The notes under the pieces were generated by a model, which worked only from the letters and a program-made list of their open reading frames with translations, was not told where the DNA came from and ran no database searches. A stretch of 64,000 bases of DNA from Jiangella alkaliphila (GTDB taxonomy: Bacteria; Actinomycetota; Actinomycetes; Jiangellales; Jiangellaceae): NCBI RefSeq assembly GCF_900105925.1, contig NZ_LT629791.1, positions 1,364,001 through 1,428,000 of the forward strand, given 5' to 3'. Position numbers and translations under genes: made by a program. How positions within the stretch are numbered: position 1 is the stretch's first letter; the number at the start of each line of letters is the position of its first letter. Positions 1 to 7,637 of this stretch are shown piece by piece.

Positions 1-1254
1 GGAGTCGGCGGCGTCGGCGGCCGCCGCGGCGAGCGTCGCCACGGTCCTGGCGACCACCAGGCCGGGGGTGTCGGGCAGCACCGTGACCGCGAGCCCGAGC
101 CCCTGCAGGAACCCCACCGCGGCGTCGACGTGCTCCTTCGGCGCGTGCTCGGGTGCGGCGATGCCGACCCGGCTCGCGCCGGCGTAGTCCAGTGCCAGGT
201 CGACCAGGACGACCGTCCGTGGACCGCCGCCGGTGTGCTGCGCCGCCGTGCGCCCGTCGGTGAGCCGCAGCGACACCTCGTCGGTGCCGAGGCTCCAGCC
301 CGGCGCGGACGGGTCGAACCCGCCGGAGCCGGTCCAGGTCGTCGGCAGGCCCGCGACGGGGTCGGCCGTCGAGGGCTCCGGGCGCGGCTCGTCGGTGACG
401 TAGAGGCCGCGGCCGGTCTTGCGGCCCAGGCGCCCGTCGGCGACCAGCCGCTCCTGCAGCACCGACGGCGTGAACCGCGGGTCGCGGCCGAACGCCTCCC
501 ACACCGACCGGCTGACCGCGAGGTTGACGTCGTGGCCGATGAGGTCGGCCAGCTCGAACGGGCCCATCCGGAAGCCGCCGGACTCGCGCAGCAGCGCGTC
601 GACCGTCGCGGCGTCGGCGGAGCCCGCCTCGAGCAGCCGGAACGCCTCGCCGTAGAACGGGCGGGCCACGCGGTTGACGATGAAGCCCGGCGTCGACGCC
701 GCTCGCACCGGGGTCTTGCCCCAGGCCTGCGCCGTCGCCACTAGCCGGTCGGCCACCGAGGCGTCGGTGTGTGCGCCGCTGATCACCTCGACCAGCGGCA
801 GCACGGGTGCGGGGTTGAAGAAGTGCAGCCCGGCCATCCGGCCCGGCTGCGCCAGCGACTCGGCGATCGCGTCGACGGACAGCGACGACGTGTTGGTCGC
901 GAGCACGGCGTCGGGACCGCAGACCGCCTCGAGCCCGGTGAACAGCGCCCGCTTGACCTCCAGGTCCTCGACGACCGCCTCGATCACCAGGCCGCAGCCG
1001 GCGAGGTCCTCGAGCGTGGCGACGGCGTGCAGCCGGGTGGCGGCGTCCTCGGCCTCCTCAGCGAGCAGCCGGCCCTTGTCGACCTCGCGAGCCAGGCGCT
1101 GGAAGATCCCCTCGACGGCGGCAGCCGCGGAGCCGCCGGCGGCGTCGTACACCCGCACCTCGTGCCCAGCAACCGCGGCCACCTGGGCGATGCCGGCGCC
1201 CATGGTTCCGGCGCCCACGACGCCGACGGGCACGGAACGAGCGATCGCGTCCAT
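1..1254 (-). CDS. 3-hydroxyacyl-CoA dehydrogenase (PaaH-like), C-terminus cut by window edge
   Basis: An NAD-dependent oxidation of a 3-hydroxyacyl-CoA, probably in phenylacetate or fatty acid breakdown in the cytosol. The 418 visible residues begin with a Rossmann motif, GAGTMGAGIAQVA, near residue 13. The family motif FNPAPVLPLVEV follows around residue 140, and then the 3HCDH C-terminal domain (PGFIVNRV, GPFELADLIG). A second, partial 3HCDH domain (PGLVVARTVATL) begins near the edge, so the full protein probably has the roughly 500-residue two-domain PaaH/PaaC architecture. The ATG start is 96 bp from the divergent PaaN gene, which supports an aromatic-acid role. A plain 3-hydroxybutyryl-CoA dehydrogenase is the alternative; the second domain argues for PaaH. 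Confidence 0.85.
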   Translation of the reverse strand, partial: MDAIARSVPVGVVGAGTMGAGIAQVAAVAGHEVRVYDAAGGSAAAAVEGIFQRLAREVDKGRLLAEEAEDAATRLHAVATLEDLAGCGLVIEAVVEDLEVKRALFTGLEAVCGPDAVLATNTSSLSVDAIAESLAQPGRMAGLHFFNPAPVLPLVEVISGAHTDASVADRLVATAQAWGKTPVRAASTPGFIVNRVARPFYGEAFRLLEAGSADAATVDALLRESGGFRMGPFELADLIGHDVNLAVSRSVWEAFGRDPRFTPSVLQERLVADGRLGRKTGRGLYVTDEPRPEPSTADPVAGLPTTWTGSGGFDPSAPGWSLGTDEVSLRLTDGRTAAQHTGGGPRTVVLVDLALDYAGASRVGIAAPEHAPKEHVDAAVGFLQGLGLAVTVLPDTPGLVVARTVATLAAAAADAADS

Positions 1255-1293
1255 GCTTCGAGTGTCTCCCCTCATGGACGGGCGGCGGGTGAC

Positions 1294-1332
1294 TGTGACA
1301 GAGTGGAGCCAACTGTGCGCCAGTTTGTCACA
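1294..1332. promoter_or_regulatory. Candidate operator in the divergent paa promoter region
   Basis: The gap between the divergent dehydrogenase and PaaN genes holds TGTGACA (1294-1300) mirrored by TGTCACA (1326-1332), plus a tighter inverted repeat AACTG-N5-CAGTT at 1311-1325. Such repeats suit a dimeric repressor, for example a TetR-type PaaR, but no regulator gene lies nearby and the binding protein is unknown. Confidence 0.35.
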
Positions 1333-1350
1333 CGCTGTGGAGGTCCCGCG

Positions 1351-3027
1351 ATGGTGCTGGGCAGTCTGATCGATCGGCACCGCGACCTGCTCGGCCGGGC
1401 CGAGACGGCCATCGGCGAGCGGACGTACTTCTCCGCCTACCCCGAGTCGCCGAGCCCGCGCGTCTACGGCGAGACGGCCGCCGCCGACGGGCAGGCCGCG
1501 CACGAGGCGCACCTCGGCGCCGACTTCCCGCTCGCGACGCCCGGCGCCGACGGCACCGTCGCGACCGAGACCAGCCCGTTCGGGCCCGAGCTCGGCGTGC
1601 GCTACCCGCGGGTGCCGGCCACCGACGAGGCGGTCACGACGCTGCTGGCCGCGGCTCAGGCGGCCATGCCGGCCTGGCGCGACGCCGGCGCCGACGCCCG
1701 CGCCGCGGTCTGCCTCGAGGCGCTGTCGCGGCTGCACGCGCGCATCTTCGAGCTGGCCCAGGCGGTCATGCACACCTCCGGCCAGGCGTTCGTCATGGCC
1801 TTCCAGGCCGGCGGCGCGCACGCGCTGGACCGCGCGCTGGAGGCGGTCGCCTACGCGCACGCCGAACAGGCGCGCATCCCCGACGAGGTCGTGTGGGAGA
1901 AGCCCTCCAAGCGCGAGCCGTTGCGCATGACGAAGACGTTCCACGTGGTGCCCCGCGGCGTCGCCCTCGTCATCGGCTGCAACACGTTCCCGACCTGGAA
2001 CTCCTGGCCCGGCCTGTTCGCGTCGCTGGCCACCGGCAACGCCGTCGTCGTCAAGCCGCACCCCAACGCCGTCCTGCCGCTGGCCATCACCGTGCAGTCG
2101 ATCCGCGAGGTGCTCGGCGAGTACGGCTTCGACCCCGATCTCGTCACGCTCGCGGCCGAGGACCCGGCCGACCGCTTGGCCGCCGTGCTCGCCGTCCGGC
2201 CCGAGGTGCGCATCGTCGACTTCACCGGCTCGACGGCGTTCGGCTCCTGGCTCGAGGAGCACGCCCGCCAGGCCGTCGTGTTCACCGAGAAGGCCGGCCT
2301 GAACACTGTCGTCGTCGACTCCACCGACGACCTGCAGGGCCTGGTGAACAACCTCGCGTTCTCGCTCAGCCTCTACACCGGCCAGATGTGCACGGCGCCG
2401 CAGAACGTGTTCGTCCCGCGCGACGGCGTGCTCACCGACCAGGGCAAGGTGAGCTTCGACGAGTTCGGCGCGGCGCTCGCGGGCGCCATCGACAAGTTGC
2501 TCGGCGACGACGCCCGGGCGGTCGAGATCCTCGGCGCCGTGGTCAACGACGGCGTCCGCGACCGCGTCGACGCGCTGGCCGGCGACGGCGCCGTGCTCGC
2601 CGCGCGCACGATCACCCATCCGGCCTGGCCCGGCGCCACCGTCCGCACACCCGCCGTCGTCGCCGTCGACATCGCCGACGACGACCGCTACTCGGCCGAG
2701 TGCTTCGGCCCGGTGTCGTTCCTCATCGCGGCCGACTCCACCGCGCAGGCGCTGGAGCGGTTCGCGTCGTCCGTCCGCGAGCACGGCGGCATGACGGCGT
2801 CGGTCTACTCCACCGACCCGGCCGTGCTCGACGCCGCCGAGCTGGCCGCGGTCGAGGCCGGCGTGCCGCTGTCGATCAACCTGACCGGAGGGGTCTTCGT
2901 CAACCAGTCGGCCGCCTTCTCCGACTTCCACGGCACCGGCGCGAACCCGGCCGCCAACGCCGCGCTCACCGACGCCGCGTTCGTGGCGTCGCGGTTCCGA
3001 GTGGTGGCCGCACGCAGGCACGCCTGA
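1351..3027 (+). CDS. paaN: Phenylacetate degradation aldehyde dehydrogenase PaaN
   Basis: A 558-residue member of the aldehyde dehydrogenase superfamily resembling PaaN, which is thought to oxidise the semialdehyde formed after ring opening in phenylacetate catabolism. The N-terminus (SLIDRHRDLLGRAETAIGER, then FSAYPESPSPRVYGE) is typical of PaaN rather than ordinary aldehyde dehydrogenases. The fold is complete: an NAD-binding region (FTGSTAFGSWLEE), the general-base glutamate in FTEKAGLN, and the nucleophilic cysteine in YTGQMCTAPQN. The enoyl-CoA hydratase half found in PaaZ is absent. The ATG at 1351 is chosen because GTGGAGG lies 7 bases upstream; longer readings into the divergent promoter are not credible. 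Confidence 0.85.
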   Translation: MVLGSLIDRHRDLLGRAETAIGERTYFSAYPESPSPRVYGETAAADGQAAHEAHLGADFPLATPGADGTVATETSPFGPELGVRYPRVPATDEAVTTLLAAAQAAMPAWRDAGADARAAVCLEALSRLHARIFELAQAVMHTSGQAFVMAFQAGGAHALDRALEAVAYAHAEQARIPDEVVWEKPSKREPLRMTKTFHVVPRGVALVIGCNTFPTWNSWPGLFASLATGNAVVVKPHPNAVLPLAITVQSIREVLGEYGFDPDLVTLAAEDPADRLAAVLAVRPEVRIVDFTGSTAFGSWLEEHARQAVVFTEKAGLNTVVVDSTDDLQGLVNNLAFSLSLYTGQMCTAPQNVFVPRDGVLTDQGKVSFDEFGAALAGAIDKLLGDDARAVEILGAVVNDGVRDRVDALAGDGAVLAARTITHPAWPGATVRTPAVVAVDIADDDRYSAECFGPVSFLIAADSTAQALERFASSVREHGGMTASVYSTDPAVLDAAELAAVEAGVPLSINLTGGVFVNQSAAFSDFHGTGANPAANAALTDAAFVASRFRVVAARRHA

Positions 3028-3068
3028 GCTGTTCCGTGTCACATCTCACACTCGCCGGAGCGGCGTGA

Positions 3069-3126
3069 CGTAATCGTTACGGCGAAGTTGCCGATGGGCT
3101 CTTGCAATTTTCGAGCGTAAACGTTT
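3069..3126. promoter_or_regulatory. Two LacI-type operator candidates upstream of the sugar importer
   Basis: The 178-bp gap before the binding-protein gene contains CGTAATCGTTACG at 3069-3081, a perfect odd-length palindrome. It also has AAACGTTT at 3119-3126, set in GTAAACGTTTTC. A central CG flanked by A/T-rich half sites is typical of LacI-family operators, and a LacI-family gene ends this operon. Autoregulation through these sites is inferred. Confidence 0.5.
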
Positions 3127-3205
3127 TCGTTCATGCACTGGAACACGCATTGGCATTCGAGCGTCAGGTGCTCGGACCGATCCCTTCTGGGAGGGAGACA
3201 GACAC

Positions 3206-4570
3206 ATGGCGATGAGCAGCGCCCGCAAGGGCTGGGCAGCTGTCGGCCTCGCTGCAAGCGTGTCGCTCGTCCTGGCCGCGTGCGGCGGCGACGACGACGG
3301 CGATGACGACACCGCCGGGGGCGGCGACACCGGCGGCGGCGGCGACTGCGCGTTTGCGGAGGACTTCACCGACCTCGACGGCACCTCGGTGACCGTCTAC
3401 AGCACCATTGTGGCGCCCGAGGACGCGCCGCTCGAGGCGTCGTTCGACGCGTTCGAGGAGTGCACCGGCATGACGGTCGTCTACGAGGGCTCTGACGAGT
3501 TCGAGGCGCAGCTGCCGGTGCGCATCCAGGGTGGTTCGCCGCCCGATCTCGCGATCATCCCGCAGCCGGGTCTGCTGGCCACGCTGGTCCGCGACTTCGA
3601 CGCCGTCATCGAGGTGCCGGAGGATGCCCGGGCCAACGTCGAGGCGTCGTTCGACCCGGCATGGGTCGACTACGGGACCGTCGACGGCACCTACTACGGG
3701 ACGCCGTTCGGCGCGAACGTCAAGTCGTTCGTCTGGTACTCGCCGTCGGCCTTCGCCGACGCCGGCTATGAGATCCCGACGACCTGGGACGACCTGATCG
3801 CGCTCTCGGACCAGATCGTCGCCGACGGCGGCATGCCCTGGTGCGCCGGCTTCGGCTCCGGTGACGCCACCGGCTGGCCGGGCACCGACTGGGTCGAGGA
3901 GGTCATGCTCCGCACCGCCGGTATCGATGTCTACCGGCAGTGGTACAACCACGAGATCCCGTTCAACGACCCGCAGGTGGTCGAGGCGTTCGACACCGTC
4001 GCCGAGATCCTCAAGAACGACCAGTACGTCAACGGCGGCCTCGGCGACGTCACCAGCATCGCCACGACGCGGTTCGAGGACGGCGGCCTGCCGATCCTCG
4101 ACGGCAACTGCTGGATGCACCGTCAGGCGTCGTTCTACCAGGCCAACTGGGGCGAGGGCGTCGAGGTGGGCGAGGACGGCGACGTCTACGCGTTCTACCT
4201 GCCGGGCATCAACCCCGAGCACGGCAACCCGGTGCTGGGCGGCGGCGAGTTCGTCGCGGCGTTCACCGAGCGTCCGGAGGTCCAGGCCTTCCAGAGGTAC
4301 CTGACCACCGACCACTTCCATGCCGAGCGCGCGAGCAAGGGCAACTTCGTGTCGGCCAACCGCACGGTGCCGGTCGACGCCTACGACAGCCCGGTCAACC
4401 AGCTGTCGGCCGAGATCATCGCGGACCCCGAGGCGGTGTTCGGGTTCGATGCGTCGGACCTGATGCCGGCCGAGGTCGGGACCGTCGCGTTCTGGACCGG
4501 GATGGTCAACTGGATCACCGGTGCCGAGACGCAGGAGACGGTCGACGCCATCGAAGACGCCTGGCCGTAA
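3206..4570 (+). CDS. Sugar ABC transporter substrate-binding lipoprotein
   Basis: The extracellular receptor of a carbohydrate importer, 454 residues. A lipoprotein signal peptide ends in LVLAAC with the acylated cysteine at residue 26. A low-complexity Asp/Gly linker and a family-1 solute-binding domain follow (GSPPDLAIIPQPG, GVEVGEDGDVYAFYLPG). The overall pattern recalls AglE/ThuE-type alpha-glucoside binding proteins, but the sugar cannot be fixed. A GGGAGGGA Shine-Dalgarno sequence precedes the ATG, with a second ATG two codons on. It heads an operon with two permeases and a LacI regulator; no ATPase or glycosidase is present, so a shared ATPase (MsiK-like) elsewhere is likely. Confidence 0.9.
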   Translation: MAMSSARKGWAAVGLAASVSLVLAACGGDDDGDDDTAGGGDTGGGGDCAFAEDFTDLDGTSVTVYSTIVAPEDAPLEASFDAFEECTGMTVVYEGSDEFEAQLPVRIQGGSPPDLAIIPQPGLLATLVRDFDAVIEVPEDARANVEASFDPAWVDYGTVDGTYYGTPFGANVKSFVWYSPSAFADAGYEIPTTWDDLIALSDQIVADGGMPWCAGFGSGDATGWPGTDWVEEVMLRTAGIDVYRQWYNHEIPFNDPQVVEAFDTVAEILKNDQYVNGGLGDVTSIATTRFEDGGLPILDGNCWMHRQASFYQANWGEGVEVGEDGDVYAFYLPGINPEHGNPVLGGGEFVAAFTERPEVQAFQRYLTTDHFHAERASKGNFVSANRTVPVDAYDSPVNQLSAEIIADPEAVFGFDASDLMPAEVGTVAFWTGMVNWITGAETQETVDAIEDAWP

Positions 4571-4579
4571 GGGGCCTGG

Positions 4580-4618
4580 GGCGCGGGTGGTCGGGGAGGC
4601 TCCCCGTCCACCCGCGCC
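4580..4618 (+). other. Strong intercistronic hairpin after the binding-protein gene
   Basis: An 11-bp stem (GGCGCGGGTGG at 4580-4590 with CCACCCGCGCC at 4608-4618) encloses an inner 6-bp stem with a GGC loop. There is no T-run. Hairpins here are common in binding-protein operons and usually stabilise the upstream message or cause partial termination, giving more binding protein than permease. Confidence 0.65.
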
Positions 4619-4659
4619 TCCTGCGTACGCCCTGTCCTCCTGCCTCGAGGTGGTGACAC

Positions 4660-5625
4660 GTGGACAACTCCGAGAAGCTCGTGCAGATGGTCCTGGCGAT
4701 CGCGCTGTTCGTCGCGCTGATGGGCCTGATCCTGCTGGTCGCCGGCCGAGCCGGGCGGCGCGCCGACCTCTGGCAGTCGCTGGCGTTCGTGCTGCCGGCG
4801 CTGCTGCTCCTGACGGTCGGGCTGATCTACCCGGCCATCCGCACGGCGTACCAGTCGTTCTTCGACCGCACGGCCGAGAACTTCGTCGGGCTGGACAACT
4901 ACCAGTTCGTCTTCACCAACGACGCGATGATCACGGTGCTGCGGAACACCGCGATCTGGGTGTTCCTGACGCCGATCCTGTCGACGTTCATAGGACTGGT
5001 CTACGCGGTCCTGGTCGATCGCAGCCGGGTCGAGGCGGCCGCCAAGGCGGTCATCTTCCTGCCGATGGCCATTTCGCTGGTCGGCGCGTCGATCATCTGG
5101 AAGTTCGTCTACGAGTACCGGCCGGACCAGCAGGGCATCGAGCAGATCGGCCTGTTGAACCAGGTGCTCGTCTGGCTCGGCGCGGAACCACGGCAGTTCC
5201 TCATCGGTGAGCCATGGAACACGCTGTTCCTCATCGTCATCATGGTCTGGGTCCAGGCCGGCTTCGCCATGACGGTGCTCGCCGCGGCCATCAAGGCGAT
5301 CCCGGCGGACATCACCGAGGCGGCCCAGCTGGACGGGCTGACCGGCGTGCGAATGTTCCGCTACATCACGGTGCCGAGCATCCGTCCGGCGCTCGTGGTG
5401 GTGCTGACGACCATCGCCATCGGCACGCTCAAGGTGTTCGACATCGTCCGGACCATGACCGGCGGCCAGTTCGGGACCAGCGTCATCTCGTACGAGTTCT
5501 ACACGCAGGGCTTCCGGACGTTGAACACGGGCATCGCCTCGTCGCTCGCCATCGTCCTGTTCGTGCTGGTGGTGCCGATCGTTGTCTACAACGTCCGGCA
5601 GATGCGAAAGGCGGAGTACCGATGA
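4660..5625 (+). CDS. Sugar ABC transporter permease (MalF/AglF type)
   Basis: An inner-membrane permease of 321 residues. An extra hydrophobic segment at about residues 8-28 precedes the usual six-helix core, as in AglF-like permeases. The cytoplasmic EAA loop that contacts the ATPase reads EAAQLDGLTGVRMFRYITVP at about residues 222-241. The GTG start has GAGG 9 bases upstream. The stop overlaps the ATG of the second permease, so the two are translationally coupled and probably form the heterodimeric channel with that protein. Confidence 0.9.
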   Translation: MDNSEKLVQMVLAIALFVALMGLILLVAGRAGRRADLWQSLAFVLPALLLLTVGLIYPAIRTAYQSFFDRTAENFVGLDNYQFVFTNDAMITVLRNTAIWVFLTPILSTFIGLVYAVLVDRSRVEAAAKAVIFLPMAISLVGASIIWKFVYEYRPDQQGIEQIGLLNQVLVWLGAEPRQFLIGEPWNTLFLIVIMVWVQAGFAMTVLAAAIKAIPADITEAAQLDGLTGVRMFRYITVPSIRPALVVVLTTIAIGTLKVFDIVRTMTGGQFGTSVISYEFYTQGFRTLNTGIASSLAIVLFVLVVPIVVYNVRQMRKAEYR

Positions 5626-6536
5626 GCGCCGTCATCCCCACGCCCGCCGTCCAGGAGGAGCTGGCCGGGCTCGAGCCGGCGACCATCTCCGGCCGGGCCA
5701 AGAAGCGCATGACGTCACGCTGGGCCTCGCTCGCCGCGCTGATCATCGCGGTGCTGTGGACCATCCCGACGTTCGGCCTGCTGCTCACGTCGTTCCGGCC
5801 CGAGCAGTCGCTGAAGACCACCGGCTGGTGGACGTGGTTCACCAACCCGGAGCTGACCCTCCAGAACTACGACGAGGTGCTCTACGGCGCGACGGCGCTG
5901 TCGACCTACTTCATCAACTCGATCGTCATCACGATCCCGGCGGTGATCATCCCGGTGACGCTCGCGTGCATGGCGGCGTACGCGTTCGCCTGGATGAAGT
6001 TCCCCTACCGCGACACGATCTTCGTCGCGGTGTTCGCGCTGCAGATCGTGCCGCTGCAGATCGCGCTGATCCCGCTGCTGTCGCTCTACGTCGACGCCGG
6101 CATGCGGGGGACGTTCTGGCCGCTGTGGATCTCGCACACGATCTTCGCGCTGCCGCTGGCGATCTTCCTGCTGCACAACTTCTTCAAGGAGGTCCCGGCC
6201 GAGCTGGTCGAGGCGGCCCGGGTCGACGGCGCGGGTCACGTCACGATCTTCCTGCGGATCATGCTGCCGCTGGTGACGCCCGCCATCGCCGCGTTCGGCA
6301 TCTTCCAGTTCCTCTGGGTCTGGAACGACCTGCTGGTGGCCGTCACCATGGTCGGCGGCACCCGCGACGTGGCGCCGCTGACGGCTCGCATTGCCGAGCT
6401 GGCCGGTAGCCAGGGGACGGAGTGGCACCTGCTCACGGCCGGCGCGTTCATCTCGATGGTGGTCCCGGTCATCGTGTTCCTGGCGCTGCAGCGGTACTTC
6501 GTCCGAGGATTGCTCGCGGGTAGCGTCAAGGGGTAA
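5622..6536 (+). CDS. Sugar ABC transporter permease (MalG/AglG type)
   Basis: The second permease subunit, 304 residues and about six membrane helices. Its EAA-type loop (EAARVDGAGHVTIFLRIMLP) is the ATPase docking site. An ATGA overlap with the preceding permease fixes the start at 5622, and upstream in-frame extensions lie inside that gene. It closes the transport part of the operon; the regulator starts 31 bases later. Confidence 0.9.
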   Translation: MSAVIPTPAVQEELAGLEPATISGRAKKRMTSRWASLAALIIAVLWTIPTFGLLLTSFRPEQSLKTTGWWTWFTNPELTLQNYDEVLYGATALSTYFINSIVITIPAVIIPVTLACMAAYAFAWMKFPYRDTIFVAVFALQIVPLQIALIPLLSLYVDAGMRGTFWPLWISHTIFALPLAIFLLHNFFKEVPAELVEAARVDGAGHVTIFLRIMLPLVTPAIAAFGIFQFLWVWNDLLVAVTMVGGTRDVAPLTARIAELAGSQGTEWHLLTAGAFISMVVPVIVFLALQRYFVRGLLAGSVKG

Positions 6537-6567
6537 CCCTGGCGTCCGCGGCCGAGAGATCTGAGCG

Positions 6568-7575
6568 ATGACCGGAATCGTCGACGTCGCCGCCCGTGCC
6601 GGGGTATCGGTGGCGACGGTGTCCCGGGCGCTGCGTGGGCTGCCGGGGGTGTCCGCCACCACCCGGCAGCTCGTGCAGGACATCGCGTCCGAGCTGGGTT
6701 ACGTCGCCTCGCCCAGCGCGGCCGGGCTGCCGACCGGCCGCACGGGCGCCGTCGCCGTCGTGTCGCCGGTGGCCCGCGGCTGGTACTTCACCGCCGTGCT
6801 GGAGGGTGCGCAGGAGGTCCTGACGCAGCACGGGTACGACGTGCTGCGCTACGACCTGTCCGAGGTCGAGACGAACCGGCGCAAGGTCTTCGACACCCAG
6901 CTGCTGCGCAAGCGGGCCGACGGCCTGCTCATCATGAGCCTGCCGCTCGACGCCGACGAGGTCGCCGCGCTGCACACCATGCATCGCCCGGTCATGGTGG
7001 TGGGTCCGATCGTGCCGGGCATCCCGACCGTCCGCATCGACGACGTCGAGGTGGGCCGGCAGGCGACCCGGCACCTGGTCGAGCTGGGCCACCGGCGCAT
7101 CGCGTTCGCCGGCGGTGACCCCGAAGACCACCTCGGCTTCCCGGTCTCGCCGGACCGCCGGCTCGGCTACCTCGAGGTGCTCCGCGACGCCGGGGTCGAG
7201 CCCGATCCGCGGCTCACGGTGCCGGCCAGGTTCACCGTCGAGGCTGGCATCGCCGCCTACGAGGAGCTGACCGCCCGCGACGTGCGGCCGACGGCGCTGT
7301 TCGCGGTCTCCGACGAGGTCGCCATGGGGATCATCTACGCCGCCAAGCACGACGGCGTCCGAGTGCCCGAGGACCTCTCCGTCGTCGGCGTCGACGACCA
7401 CGACCTGTCCTGGCTGTTCGGCCTCAGCACGGTCAAGCAGGACGTCCGCGAGGAAGGCCGGCTGGCCGCGGCGGCGCTGGTCGACCGGCTGCGCTCCGGC
7501 GTCGACACCGAGCCGTCGATCACCACCGTCCCGACCCGGCTGATCGTCCGCTCCAGCACCGCGCCGCCGCGCTGA
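6568..7575 (+). CDS. LacI-family transcriptional regulator
   Basis: A 335-residue repressor-type regulator. The N-terminal helix-turn-helix with hinge helix is clear (TGIVDVAARAGVSVATVSRA, residues 2-21). A periplasmic-binding-protein-like sensor domain fills the rest (VMVVGPIVPGIPTVRIDD; PTALFAVSDEVAMGII; DLSVVGVDDHDLSWL). It is the last gene of the sugar importer operon and most likely senses the imported sugar. The palindromes at 3069-3126 are the natural operator candidates. Confidence 0.9.
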   Translation: MTGIVDVAARAGVSVATVSRALRGLPGVSATTRQLVQDIASELGYVASPSAAGLPTGRTGAVAVVSPVARGWYFTAVLEGAQEVLTQHGYDVLRYDLSEVETNRRKVFDTQLLRKRADGLLIMSLPLDADEVAALHTMHRPVMVVGPIVPGIPTVRIDDVEVGRQATRHLVELGHRRIAFAGGDPEDHLGFPVSPDRRLGYLEVLRDAGVEPDPRLTVPARFTVEAGIAAYEELTARDVRPTALFAVSDEVAMGIIYAAKHDGVRVPEDLSVVGVDDHDLSWLFGLSTVKQDVREEGRLAAAALVDRLRSGVDTEPSITTVPTRLIVRSSTAPPR

Positions 7576-7637
7576 GCGCCAGTGCGTACGTACGTAGTCC
7601 TGTCAGGACCTCTCATTCCCGTGATAGGTAAGAAACC

